From the NCBI GenBank assembly GCA_900542965.1, contig UQPY01000016.1, forward strand, positions 1 through 38,764: a stretch of DNA of 38,764 nt, in the 5' to 3' direction. The stretch comes from an uncultured Collinsella sp. Lineage in GTDB: Bacteria > Actinomycetota > Coriobacteriia > Coriobacteriales > Coriobacteriaceae. The position numbers and the translations under genes are program-made. Of the stretch, positions 1-7,339 are shown one piece after another (within the stretch, counting starts at the first letter, position 1; the number at the start of each line of letters is the position of its first letter). The notes under the pieces are model-generated. The model was not told where the DNA came from. It did not search any database and saw nothing but the letters and a program-made list of their open reading frames with translations.

Positions 1-50
1 GATCTACACTCGACTAGTCGTCGGCAGCGTCAGATGTGTATAAGAGACAG
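1..50 (+). other. Illumina Nextera adapter left on the contig (not genomic)
   Basis: Bases 1-9 match the end of the P5 flow-cell primer, 10-17 (TCGACTAG) are an 8-nt i5-type index, and 18-50 are the Nextera read-1 transposase adapter ending in the 19-bp Tn5 mosaic end (AGATGTGTATAAGAGACAG). It is sequencing-library DNA, so genomic sequence starts at base 51. Read on the minus strand it adds a false C-terminal tail (LLYTSDAADD) to the neighbouring surface protein. Confidence 0.97.
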
Positions 51-1423
51 GGCTCGGGCGCGGGATCGGGCTGCGGCGTGGGTTCGGGCTCGGCCGCATC
101 CCCGTAGCTGATCACCACGTTGCGGGCGACCTCGTTGGAGGTCTTAATATCCTGGATAGTGGACGACCCGGCGGTGCCGATGACGAGTCCGTTTCCGGCG
201 GTGTCGTAGTCAAGTCCGTTTCCGGCAGTTTCTCGCACGGTGCCGCCGGCGGGAGTCGTAATCACCGACCCGTACATGATATCGAGTGCGGGATTCATAG
301 ACGGTCCCCCGCCCGTGGTCTTTCGGTTGACAACATAGATCCCCGCTGTCAGGCCCGACGCCTCAACATTCGATTTGAAAATCCTAATCTGGGGCCTTTC
401 CAGATCGTCATATCCTGCGGCGATGATTCCGTAGTCCTCTCGACGAGGCCCAGGGTTGGGTTCGCTCACATTTCCGCCAGTACGCACTGTGAGGTTCGAT
501 TTTTGGACAAGCATCCACGTCGAACCGCCCTCCGCCTGCGCGTCAATGCCCCTCGAAGACAGCACCGCATCGCCGGCAAGTATCTCGACATCAGCTCCGT
601 TGACGATCTGCAAGAGCGTGTTCTTGTTGATGCCAAGCGTATGGATGCCTGCAGAATAATACGGGCCGTCCGCCGTCTTAATTGCAACCTTGGCGCCATC
701 GATCGTGACGTCGCCCCCGTGCACGGAGACATAATCCGGTTCTTCCTGACCGCTTTCCCGAGCAACGCGACCGCCTGGCTTCCCATCGGCAAAGATGCCA
801 TAGGCGCTTTGCGGCGGCCGGTGTAGCCCATCCGCCTTCTTTGCCTCTATTTTAACGTCGGCGCCCTTGTCGATTTTCACGTTGCCCGATTTCGCGCGAA
901 TACCGTTTGAGCAATAAAAGCTACCCGTAGATATCACGTTAACACTGGATCCACTTATAGTGATGTCTCCATTCGTGACACCATCGCCCGACGCAGTAAG
1001 CACATTATCCTGAGCCGTCGCGTTGAGGGTCCCCTCCCCCGTGATGGCGAGATTGCCGTCCTTGACCTCGATGGCGCTCTGCCCGGCATCGGCCGTTACG
1101 GTGTTGATGCCTGTAACGTCGATGGTGAGGTTGCCCTTGGCGCCGATGGAGCCGCCGTCGTAGCCGTTGAGCTTCATGTCGTTAGCGCCATCCCAGGACC
1201 AGGTTCCCGCCTCGTCGCCGGCAGCGGTGCCCGCGTCGTACTGCGTGCCGCCGACGTTGACCCACTCGGCGGCGAGCGCCACGCTCGGCAGCAGCAGCTG
1301 GCCGGCCATGAGCGCGCAGGCCCCCGCGCAGGCGAGTTTTGCACCCACGCGGCGCCACGTTCCGTGAGAGAGCGAGCGCGCGCGGCCGTGATCGATTGGG
1401 TTGTCATGGATTTGCTTTCGCAT
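51..1423 (-). CDS. Secreted repeat-rich surface protein, 3' end cut by contig end
   Basis: About 457 residues are present and the C-terminus is missing. The ATG at 1423 is chosen because AAGGAGG lies just upstream. Residues 1-52 form a long signal peptide: a charged n-region, a hydrophobic stretch and an ALAA cleavage site before EWVN. The mature part is a series of short beta-strand-like units (such as GNLTIDVTG, GDITISGSSV, GDVTIDGAKV), which suggests a right-handed beta-helix; this is inferred, not a recognised family. A 27-nt tandem duplication encodes TAGNGLDYD/TAGNGLVIG near 185-230. The last genomic residues are a Pro/Glu/Asp linker (PEPTPQPDPAPEP), the kind that often precedes a wall anchor, but no LPxTG or anchor can be seen because the contig ends. 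It diverges from a LuxR-type regulator gene. The function is unknown; adhesion or host contact is only a guess. Confidence 0.75.
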
Positions 1424-1453
1424 GTGAGCCTCCTTGTCGTAAGGGGTGCTTCT

Positions 1454-1468
1454 GTAACACCATGTTAC
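1454..1468. promoter_or_regulatory. Perfect 6-bp inverted repeat, candidate operator
   Basis: GTAACA-CCA-TGTTAC lies about 30 bp upstream of the surface-protein start and about 170 bp upstream of the divergent LuxR-type gene. Its symmetry and place suit a dimeric HTH regulator site, with the neighbouring LuxR protein the obvious candidate. No clear -35/-10 pair was found, so this is positional inference. Confidence 0.3.
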
Positions 1469-1639
1469 GGGAAGATAGCCGGATCCCGGGGCACAAATTC
1501 TCAAGTGGCGCATCTGCCAGCGCAAAAGGCGACAAGCGCGCAATCGCCGAGGGGGAGTCTTCGCTTTCCAAAGGCCCGCACATACCATCCTGGTCTACAA
1601 CCGAGGAAACGGTTATTCCGTCCACCCAAAGGACCGTTC

Positions 1640-2722
1640 TTGAACCTGAGTAAGACTAAAATCAACGCGCTTCTGGCACTCGCACTGTTTACCTTCGCCT
1701 TCCTTGCTGCCGAGTTTCGCTTCGATATCAATATCGGGCTACTCGCCGGCGCCGAGCGCGTTGTGCTCGCACGGGGCTTTATTCTGGGTGCGAGCGTGCT
1801 CGGCTTTATCGGATACGCGCCGCTGCTCGGGCTCGCACAGCGCAAAGGCCACTCACTGGCAGCCGTCAACGCCGCCGCCGTCCCTATCGTCATCCCGGGA
1901 TTGACCCAGATCCAGTTCCCCACGGGTCCGCTTACCCTCGAGATTCTGGGCCGCATCGCATTCTTTGGGCTCGGACTGTTAGGCGCCGCAACGCACCACG
2001 CCTTTTCGTTGGCATTCCAAGATGGCCCCAAACTCGCCACTGGAGCGGGAGCAGCCTATGCCGCCGGCATCGTCTTTGATCTTGCCGAGCGCCGCTACAT
2101 GGGACTTGTCATGCTCGGCATCGCCGTGCTCTCGACCAGTTCCATCCTGGCCGTCGAGGCCGGGGCAGATCCCAACCTAGGCCTTGTTGTCTTTTACCTG
2201 AGCTCGGGCTTTTTCGTCACGTTCTTTACCGCCACGTTTACGCAGCTGGCACCGCGCATGCACGCGCCCGCCCTCTGGGCCGGCATGGGCCGTGCGGCCA
2301 ATAACGTGTGCGCGTTCACCACGTCGGGCGTCTCGCTTGCGCTTGTGACCTCGGGCAACGTTGCCCTCATCATGATCGGCGCGCTCGTTTTGCTCGTCGC
2401 CGCCTGCGCAGCATTCGTGGCAGCCGGCTTGTTCCGCCTGCCCCAAACCGAGCAGGAGCGCGAACATCAACAGCTTGCCGAGGAGGCGCTGGCAGCACCG
2501 AGTATCGAGGAGCAGCGTCAGGCCTTCATCACCGATCACGCTCTCACCCCGCGCGAAGTCGACGTGCTCGTGGCCGTAACCCAGGACGAACGCCCGCTCA
2601 AGCAGATCGCCGAGGAGCTCGGCATCTCGATGCGCATGGTACAGCGCCACCTGAGCTCTATCTACCAAAAGACCGACATACAGACGCGCGCCGGTCTCAC
2701 CAAGGCCCTCCCCTCCGCCTAA
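1640..2722 (+). CDS. Membrane-bound LuxR-family transcriptional regulator
   Basis: About 360 aa from a TTG at 1640, chosen for the AAAGGA upstream at good spacing; the open frame runs further 5' but that part does not look coding. Residues 1-270 hold roughly eight or nine hydrophobic segments with short loops. After a Gln/Glu-rich linker, residues about 300-355 form a LuxR/GerE helix-turn-helix (LTPREVDVLVAV, then IAEELGISMRMVQRHLSSIY). Regulators joining a multi-span membrane domain to a C-terminal LuxR HTH are greatly expanded in Coriobacteriia; their ligands are mostly unknown. This one is shorter than the usual 12-span, 450-500 aa form, so it may have lost spans or begin upstream. It diverges from a surface-protein gene, a likely target by position only. 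Confidence 0.85.
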   Translation: MNLSKTKINALLALALFTFAFLAAEFRFDINIGLLAGAERVVLARGFILGASVLGFIGYAPLLGLAQRKGHSLAAVNAAAVPIVIPGLTQIQFPTGPLTLEILGRIAFFGLGLLGAATHHAFSLAFQDGPKLATGAGAAYAAGIVFDLAERRYMGLVMLGIAVLSTSSILAVEAGADPNLGLVVFYLSSGFFVTFFTATFTQLAPRMHAPALWAGMGRAANNVCAFTTSGVSLALVTSGNVALIMIGALVLLVAACAAFVAAGLFRLPQTEQEREHQQLAEEALAAPSIEEQRQAFITDHALTPREVDVLVAVTQDERPLKQIAEELGISMRMVQRHLSSIYQKTDIQTRAGLTKALPSA

Positions 2723-2725
2723 AAC

Positions 2726-2768
2726 AAAAACCACCACAAAGGTGCCTGTCCCCTTTGTGGTGATTTTT
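2726..2768. terminator. Bidirectional terminator hairpin with GGGAC core
   Basis: CACCACAAAGG (2732-2742) pairs perfectly with CCTTTGTGGTG (2752-2762) around a 9-nt loop. Flanking A5 and T5 tracts give a U-run on both strands. It sits between the convergent stop codons at 2722 and 2775. Read on the minus strand, the stem plus loop contains GGGGACAGG, the core shared with several other repeats here. Confidence 0.8.
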
Positions 2769-2774
2769 GGTCGG

Positions 2775-3398
2775 TTAGTCTTCGAGCTGCGCCACCTTGT
2801 AGCGGTAGGCTGCGGCAATAACGTCTTTGCAACCCTCGCGGCCCAGCTTGGCGCGGTTGACGACGATGTCTTTACCGCTCGTCATCTTCCACTTTCCGGC
2901 ACTGTAGCGCTTATAGAACGCCTCGCGCGCCTTCTGCTGTTGCTTGACCAGCTTGGCACCCTTCTTTTTGTTAAGGCCACGCTTTTTGCGCACGATCTCG
3001 ACGCGGTCCTCAAAGGGGGCTGTCACCAACACGGCAATGTGGTTGGGGTTGTTGCGAAGCAGATAATCGGACAGGCGGCCTTCGATAATGCAACTCTCGG
3101 TCTCGCCCAGGTCCAAAATCACCTGGCTCATCTTTTGGAACAACTTGTCCGAGTACGAGCGCGCGTCGTAGCGGTCGGGCAGAAACGCCATGTTCTCCAC
3201 AGCCAGACGCTCGTCGTAGGCGGCCATCTTATCGAGCGACTCGCCCGCGCGCAGCGACGCGCGCACCAGTAGCTCGTTGTCATACAGCGGAATCCCCAAC
3301 TCGTCGGCAAGCATGCGACCAATCTCGTGGCCCTCGGCGCCAAAGTCGCGCGCGATGGTAATGACCACAGGATTCTTCTTATTCTCCAGATCGCTCAT
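2775..3398 (-). CDS. Cytidylate kinase-like family protein
   Basis: 207 aa. The N-terminus (VVITIARDFGAEGHEIGRML, residues about 11-30) matches the start of the cytidylate kinase-like family (Cytidylate_kin2), where the region replaces a classical P-loop. The motif GIPLYDNELL follows, then a charged lid-like stretch rich in Lys/Arg (KKRGLNKKKGAKLVKQQQ) and a C-terminal region ending in RYKVAQLED. Family members are predicted nucleotide kinases, but few have been tested and the true substrate is unknown; it need not be the cell's housekeeping CMP kinase. It stands alone: convergent with the LuxR-type gene on the left and separated from the transporter operon by a long hairpin element on the right. 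Confidence 0.85.
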   Translation of the reverse strand: MSDLENKKNPVVITIARDFGAEGHEIGRMLADELGIPLYDNELLVRASLRAGESLDKMAAYDERLAVENMAFLPDRYDARSYSDKLFQKMSQVILDLGETESCIIEGRLSDYLLRNNPNHIAVLVTAPFEDRVEIVRKKRGLNKKKGAKLVKQQQKAREAFYKRYSAGKWKMTSGKDIVVNRAKLGREGCKDVIAAAYRYKVAQLED

Positions 3399-3458
3399 CG
3401 CGATTCCTTTCTAACAAATGAGAAATAGGCTGTTTATCGCCTTTTCCACGATAGCGTA

Positions 3459-3566
3459 CCTGGGTTTTCCTGGTGCCCAAGATTGACCTGAAAGAGGAGC
3501 GACGCGTACTTTGGTACGCGAGCGACGGTTTGAAGGCCAAGGTTGGGTGCCAGGGAAAGCCAGGCT
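3459..3566. repeat. Long imperfect inverted repeat overlapping a permease stop codon
   Basis: The outer arms (from 3459 and to 3564) pair over about 27 nt with a few mismatches, most of them G-U compatible in RNA. An inner perfect hairpin GCGTAC-TTTG-GTACGC (about 3504-3519) is flanked by GAGCGAC-like copies. The right edge overlaps the TAG stop of the amino-acid permease at 3565-3567. There is no T-run, so it is not a standard terminator; it could be a REP-like element or a processing/stability hairpin. Confidence 0.7.
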
Positions 3567-4203
3567 ATGCGGCTACGATGCGGCGTTGATATGCCCTCAC
3601 CAGCAGCGAGATACCAAAGTTGAGCACGAAGTACATCGCAAACACCAGGCCGTAGAGCATAAGCACCTGCGACAGGTCGATCGCGTGGGCCATCACGACG
3701 TTTGCCGTGTACATGAGCTCGGCCACGTTAATGCCCGAAAGATACGAGCTGTCCTTGATGACAGTCGTGCACTGGCTAAACAGCGCCGGAATGATCGTCT
3801 TAAACGTCTGCGGCAGAATGATGTAGCGCATGGTGGCAAAGAAGCCGAAGCCCTGGCTCTGCGCTGCCTCAAACTGGCCTCGTGGAATCGAATTGAGGCC
3901 GCCGCGCACAATCTCGGCCATAACGGCGCTGGTAAACAGCGTAAAGGCGATGGTCGAAATCACAATGTCCAAACCCTGCACCGTAAAGTAAATAAACAGG
4001 ATCCACAGCAGGTTTGGCGTGCAACGGAACAGCTCGATGTAGGCGCTCACCAAAATACGGAATGGACGGGGCGCATAGCTTTTAACGAGCGCCAGCACCG
4101 TGCCAAAGATGAGCGAGAAAAAGATCGACAGCGCCGAGATCTCGATCGTCTTAACAAAGCCGCCCCAGATGTAGAGCAGGTTGGTCGCGTTGAAGATTTC
4201 CAT
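3565..4203 (-). CDS. Polar amino-acid ABC transporter permease
   Basis: 212 aa inner-membrane subunit of the HisM/GlnP family with about five membrane segments. The cytoplasmic coupling (EAA) loop is clear at residues about 112-132 (EAAQSQGFGFF, ending IILPQ). The N-terminal TIEIS...SLIFG segment and the RCTPNLLWI motif are typical of glutamine/glutamate-type permeases. It is the last gene of a four-gene operon (ATPase, binding lipoprotein, permease, permease) and begins 3 nt after the preceding permease stop, so translation is probably coupled. It likely forms a heterodimeric channel with that permease. Substrate is inferred as a polar amino acid from family only. Confidence 0.92.
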   Translation of the reverse strand: MEIFNATNLLYIWGGFVKTIEISALSIFFSLIFGTVLALVKSYAPRPFRILVSAYIELFRCTPNLLWILFIYFTVQGLDIVISTIAFTLFTSAVMAEIVRGGLNSIPRGQFEAAQSQGFGFFATMRYIILPQTFKTIIPALFSQCTTVIKDSSYLSGINVAELMYTANVVMAHAIDLSQVLMLYGLVFAMYFVLNFGISLLVRAYQRRIVAA

Positions 4204-4206
4204 GCG

Positions 4207-4953
4207 CTAGGCCTCCTCTACGTTGTCGAGCCCCAGCTCGGCCAGGCTCACACCGCGCGGACGCTCCTTGGAGCGGCGCTCGAGCCACTGCACCAGCATG
4301 GCGAGCGGAAAGCAGATGATGAAGTACATAAGGCAGCAGACGATGTATCCCTGCAGGTAACCGTACAGACTTACAAAGTTGTCGGAACGGTACATAAGGT
4401 CACCGCCGGCCACAAGCGCCAGCACCGACGTGTTCTTGACCAGGTTGAGCGCCTGGTTACACAGCGGCGGCAGAATGATCTTAAATGTCTGGGGCAGCAC
4501 GATGTACCAGTAGGCCTGCGCACGAGTGAAGCCCTGGCTCTGGGCCGCCTCCATCTGACCGCGCGGAACCGCCTCGATACCAGTGCGGATGACCTCCGAA
4601 ATGTAGGCAGCGTGATACAGGCCCACGCCCAAGAAGCCCAGCATGAACGGCGCGATACGCACCGGCTGATCGGCACCAGTTATGGCCTGCAAAAACTGCG
4701 GACCGGCCATGTACATAAAGAGCACCTGCACGGGCAACGGGGTGTTCTGGTAAAACTCCACGTACACGCGGCTTATGGCGCGCAGCACGCGCGAGCGAGT
4801 GGTAGAGAACACACCCAGCAGCGTGCCCAGCACCAGCGACAGCAGCAGGCCGGCAACGACCACCTGCAGCGTCACGCCAAAGCCCTCCCAGAAGGGCCCC
4901 ATGTTTTGGAATGTCGTCGACCAACGGTCGGCGTCAAATAATCCTTCGAGCAT
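4207..4953 (-). CDS. Polar amino-acid ABC transporter permease
   Basis: 248 aa from the ATG at 4953, preceded by GGAAGGAA; an earlier in-frame ATG at 4986 lies inside the upstream gene and is not preferred. Hydrophobic segments and the EAA loop (EAAQSQGFTRAQ, ending IVLPQ) place it in the HisM/GlnP family, with the family motif YQNTPLPVQ in the first half. The C-terminus carries a short charged cytoplasmic tail (LERRSKERPRG). It follows the binding-lipoprotein gene by 25 nt and precedes the second permease by 3 nt, so the two should form the paired membrane channel energised by the GlnQ-like ATPase. Confidence 0.92.
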   Translation of the reverse strand: MLEGLFDADRWSTTFQNMGPFWEGFGVTLQVVVAGLLLSLVLGTLLGVFSTTRSRVLRAISRVYVEFYQNTPLPVQVLFMYMAGPQFLQAITGADQPVRIAPFMLGFLGVGLYHAAYISEVIRTGIEAVPRGQMEAAQSQGFTRAQAYWYIVLPQTFKIILPPLCNQALNLVKNTSVLALVAGGDLMYRSDNFVSLYGYLQGYIVCCLMYFIICFPLAMLVQWLERRSKERPRGVSLAELGLDNVEEA

Positions 4954-4978
4954 TTGATTCCTTCCTTGGACGATGCGC

Positions 4979-5857
4979 CTATACAAGACCCCAGGTCTTG
5001 ACCTCTTGGTCGAGCCAGCCGTCGGCCAGGCGATCGCAAATCACCTGATCGACCACGGCCGAAAGGTCGCAGCCCTTCTTGGTCGCCACGCCGTAGCCCT
5101 GCTCACCAAACTTGACCTCGGGCTGCAGCAGCTCAACGGTCTCGTTCATGTAACCGGCCAGCGTGGAGCGGTCCATGGCAAAGACGTCGATATTGCCGGC
5201 GTCGAGCGAACTCTTGATGATGGGGTAGCCGCTAAAGGCCCTAAACTCGGGCTTGCAGCTAAAGCCGTTGTCCTTGATCATCTGCTCGATCAGGCCCTGC
5301 GTGGTGGCACCCTGGCTCACGCCAATGACCTTGCCGTCCAGGTCCTCAATCGAGGTAAAGCCCGAACGCTTCTTGACCATGAGTCCCACGTAGTCGGTGC
5401 GGTACGGCGTCGAGAAATCCCAGCTCTTCTTGCGCTCGTCGGTTATGGTGTAGGTCGCCGCGACCACGTCGAGTTGGCCGTTGTCGATCAGCGGGCCGCG
5501 CGTCTTGGGCGTTACGTCGGTAAACTCGACTAGCCCCTGGGCGCGAGCATCCTTGTAGCTCACACCAAAGACGGCAGCGGCGATCTGGTAGCACAAATCG
5601 ACTTCCATGCCCTCAAAGCGGCCCTTGGCGGTGTCGTAATAGCCGTAACCGGGAACGTCCTTCTTAACGCCGGCATTCAGATGTCCACGCGACTTGATGG
5701 CCGCAAGCTTGGACCCCTTGTCGGAGCCCTCGCCACTGGTGGAGTTGCCGCAACCGGTAAGCGCGGTCCCCGTCAGCGCGAGCATGCCGGCGCCAGCCAG
5801 CTGCAAAAAGTGACGGCGCGACACGGCCGCCCTCGTCATATCCGTCATGTCCATCAC
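4979..5857 (-). CDS. Amino-acid ABC transporter substrate-binding lipoprotein
   Basis: 292 aa, family 3 solute-binding protein. The N-terminus has a twin-arginine-like motif (SRRHFLQLAG, residues about 13-22), a hydrophobic core and a lipobox LTGC with Cys36 as the expected lipidated residue, so it should be anchored outside the membrane, possibly by Tat export. The binding domain (about 55-285) shows family features such as FEGMEVDLCYQIA, GQLDVVAATYTIT and the SFSTPY-like DFSTPYRTDYVG. Glutamine/glutamate-type ligands are typical of the family; the actual one is not determined. The start lies 5 nt after the ATPase stop and has no strong SD, which fits coupling; ATGs at 5857, 5854, 5848 and 5839 are close alternatives. 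Confidence 0.9.
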   Translation of the reverse strand: MMDMTDMTRAAVSRRHFLQLAGAGMLALTGTALTGCGNSTSGEGSDKGSKLAAIKSRGHLNAGVKKDVPGYGYYDTAKGRFEGMEVDLCYQIAAAVFGVSYKDARAQGLVEFTDVTPKTRGPLIDNGQLDVVAATYTITDERKKSWDFSTPYRTDYVGLMVKKRSGFTSIEDLDGKVIGVSQGATTQGLIEQMIKDNGFSCKPEFRAFSGYPIIKSSLDAGNIDVFAMDRSTLAGYMNETVELLQPEVKFGEQGYGVATKKGCDLSAVVDQVICDRLADGWLDQEVKTWGLV

Positions 5858-5862
5858 CGCGC

Positions 5863-6594
5863 CTAGTGCAGAATCTTGGACAGGAACTCGCGGCAGCGCG
5901 GGTTCTCGGGGTTATCGAAGAAGTGCTCGGGCGTGCCCTCCTCCAGGATGCGGCCGTCCTCCATAAAGATGACGCGGTCGGCCACCTGGCGCGCAAAGCC
6001 CATCTCGTGCGTCACGCAGATCATGGTGATGTCCTCCTGCGCGAGCTCAATCATAACGTCCAGGACTTCCTGGACCATCTCGGGGTCGAGCGCCGAGGTC
6101 GGCTCGTCAAACAGGATGATGGGCTGCTTGGTGCACAGGGCACGGGCGATGGCGATGCGCTGCTGCTGACCGCCCGAGAGGTTCTGCGGATACTCGCCGG
6201 CCTTATGCGCCATGCCGACGCGCTTGAGCGCGGCGATGGCGATCTCGGTCGCCTCCTCCTTGCTCTTCTTTTGCAGCTTGATGGGCGCGAGCGTCAGGTT
6301 GCCCAGCACCGTCATGTTGGGATACAGGTTGAACTGCTGAAACACCATGGAGCTGTACTTGCGAGCCATCTCCAGGTGATTCTTTTTGGTGAGCGGCGTA
6401 CCGTCGATGACGACCTCGCCCGACGTGGGCTCCTCCAGATAATCGACGCAACGGATGAGCGTCGATTTACCCGAGCCGGAAGGCCCGATCATTACGAGCT
6501 TCTCGCCGCGTTTGACGGTGAGGTTGATATCTTTGAGCACATGCAGGTCGCCAAAGTACTTGTTGAGATGCTTGATCTCGATCATGTCTGCCAT
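5863..6594 (-). CDS. glnQ: Polar amino-acid ABC transporter ATP-binding protein (GlnQ type)
   Basis: 243 aa, full length for the family. Walker A GPSGSGKST (residues about 38-46), Q-loop FQQFN, signature LSGGQQQR, Walker B IILFDEP, D-loop SALD and switch His in VTHEM are all present. It powers the importer formed with the two permeases and lipoprotein encoded just downstream and is the first gene of the operon. The start is supported by an AGGGAAGGGA ribosome site. Symbol assigned by family similarity; other polar amino-acid ATPases look alike. Confidence 0.93.
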   Translation of the reverse strand: MADMIEIKHLNKYFGDLHVLKDINLTVKRGEKLVMIGPSGSGKSTLIRCVDYLEEPTSGEVVIDGTPLTKKNHLEMARKYSSMVFQQFNLYPNMTVLGNLTLAPIKLQKKSKEEATEIAIAALKRVGMAHKAGEYPQNLSGGQQQRIAIARALCTKQPIILFDEPTSALDPEMVQEVLDVMIELAQEDITMICVTHEMGFARQVADRVIFMEDGRILEEGTPEHFFDNPENPRCREFLSKILH

Positions 6595-6629
6595 GAATGT
6601 CCCTTCCCTGCGTTTACACGAGTTGAACT

Positions 6630-6635
6630 ATTGTA
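6630..6635 (-). promoter_or_regulatory. Candidate -10 box for the amino-acid importer operon
   Basis: On the minus strand TACAAT lies about 36 bp upstream of the ATPase start. A hexamer CTGCGG sits 17 bp further upstream but matches the -35 consensus poorly. The call rests mainly on the -10 and its position. Confidence 0.3.
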
Positions 6636-6699
6636 CGGAAAGAACCGCGTTTCCGCAGCCCGCACTACATTCCCGTAAAGAACCCGCAACCTTTAACCC

Positions 6700-6768
6700 A
6701 CTCATTGGAGACTGACTTAAATGAGTACCTGCTCATTGGGCACTCATTTAAGCCTGTCCCCAATGAGT
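6700..6768. repeat. Composite inverted repeat with GGGGACAGG core
   Basis: Arms of 26 nt (6700-6725 and 6743-6768) pair with about three mismatches. The right half, read on the minus strand, is a self-contained unit: ACTCATT, then GGGGACAGG, then a short spacer and AATGAGT. The 17-nt spacer of the large repeat holds a third CTCATTGGG copy. It lies between the yqeY terminator and the importer promoter region, and shares its core with elements at 2732, 8628 and 11311. Confidence 0.75.
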
Positions 6769-6785
6769 ACCCAGCTCATCAAAAA

Positions 6786-6812
6786 GGGGCGCGACTGCAA
6801 TGGTCACGCCCC
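6786..6812 (-). terminator. Rho-independent terminator of yqeY
   Basis: GGGGCGCGAC (6786-6795) pairs with GTCACGCCCC (6803-6812), with one wobble, around a 7-nt loop. On the minus strand it is followed directly by TTTTT. It lies 30 nt past the yqeY stop. Confidence 0.8.
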
Positions 6813-6841
6813 CTCGACATCAACTATGTACCGCTCGGCCC

Positions 6842-7285
6842 CTACGCAAGCTTTGCGCCGACGATCTTTGCTGCTGCCGGTTTGTCGAAGTTGCCGCCGG
6901 TGGCCTTGCCGAGTGCTCCCATGACCTGGCCCATCTGCTTCTTGGAAGTAGCGCCCAGCTCGGCGATGACCTGCTCGATCAGGGCCTCGAGCTCGTCGCC
7001 CGAAACCTGCGCGGGCAGCAGGCTCTCCAGAATCTTGACCTGCTCGGTCAGGTTGTCGGTACGCTCCTGGTCGGTGCCGGCCTTGATGGACATCTCCAGC
7101 GTCTCGCTCGTCTGCTTGATCAGACGCTTGATCATGCTGTTGACGTCCTCCTCGGTCACATCGCGGCGCTCGTTAACCTCGATATTCTTCACCTCGGCCT
7201 TGACCTGGCGAATGATGGACAGGCGGACCTTGTCCTTAGCCTTCATGGCCGCAATCATTTCTTTCTGCAGCTCTTCGTTGGTCAT
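6842..7285 (-). CDS. yqeY: GatB/YqeY-domain protein
   Basis: 147 aa, the normal length for YqeY. The ATG at 7285 is preferred over a TTG two codons earlier because AGAGGA is then well spaced. The family core is visible: KAKDKVRLSIIRQVKAEVKN near the N-terminus, then SLLPAQ and a C-terminal helical region with the conserved GQVMGALGKATGG...DK pattern. YqeY resembles the tail domain of the GatB subunit of tRNA-dependent amidotransferase but stands alone; its role is not established. It forms a single-gene unit with its own terminator, 55 nt after the foldase gene. Confidence 0.9.
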   Translation of the reverse strand: MTNEELQKEMIAAMKAKDKVRLSIIRQVKAEVKNIEVNERRDVTEEDVNSMIKRLIKQTSETLEMSIKAGTDQERTDNLTEQVKILESLLPAQVSGDELEALIEQVIAELGATSKKQMGQVMGALGKATGGNFDKPAAAKIVGAKLA

Positions 7286-7339
7286 CTGCAAATCCTCTCT
7301 AATAGCGTGGACGGCACTCGCGCGAGCACCGCCCCATGA

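Noticed and set aside
1364..1639. N-terminal extension of the LuxR-type regulator
   Set aside because: The upstream 92 codons overlap the surface-protein start on the other strand, have no ribosome site and no membrane or domain pattern.
5857..5866. Frameshift between ATPase and binding-protein genes
   Set aside because: The 5-nt gap and intact N- and C-termini on both sides fit normal translational coupling.
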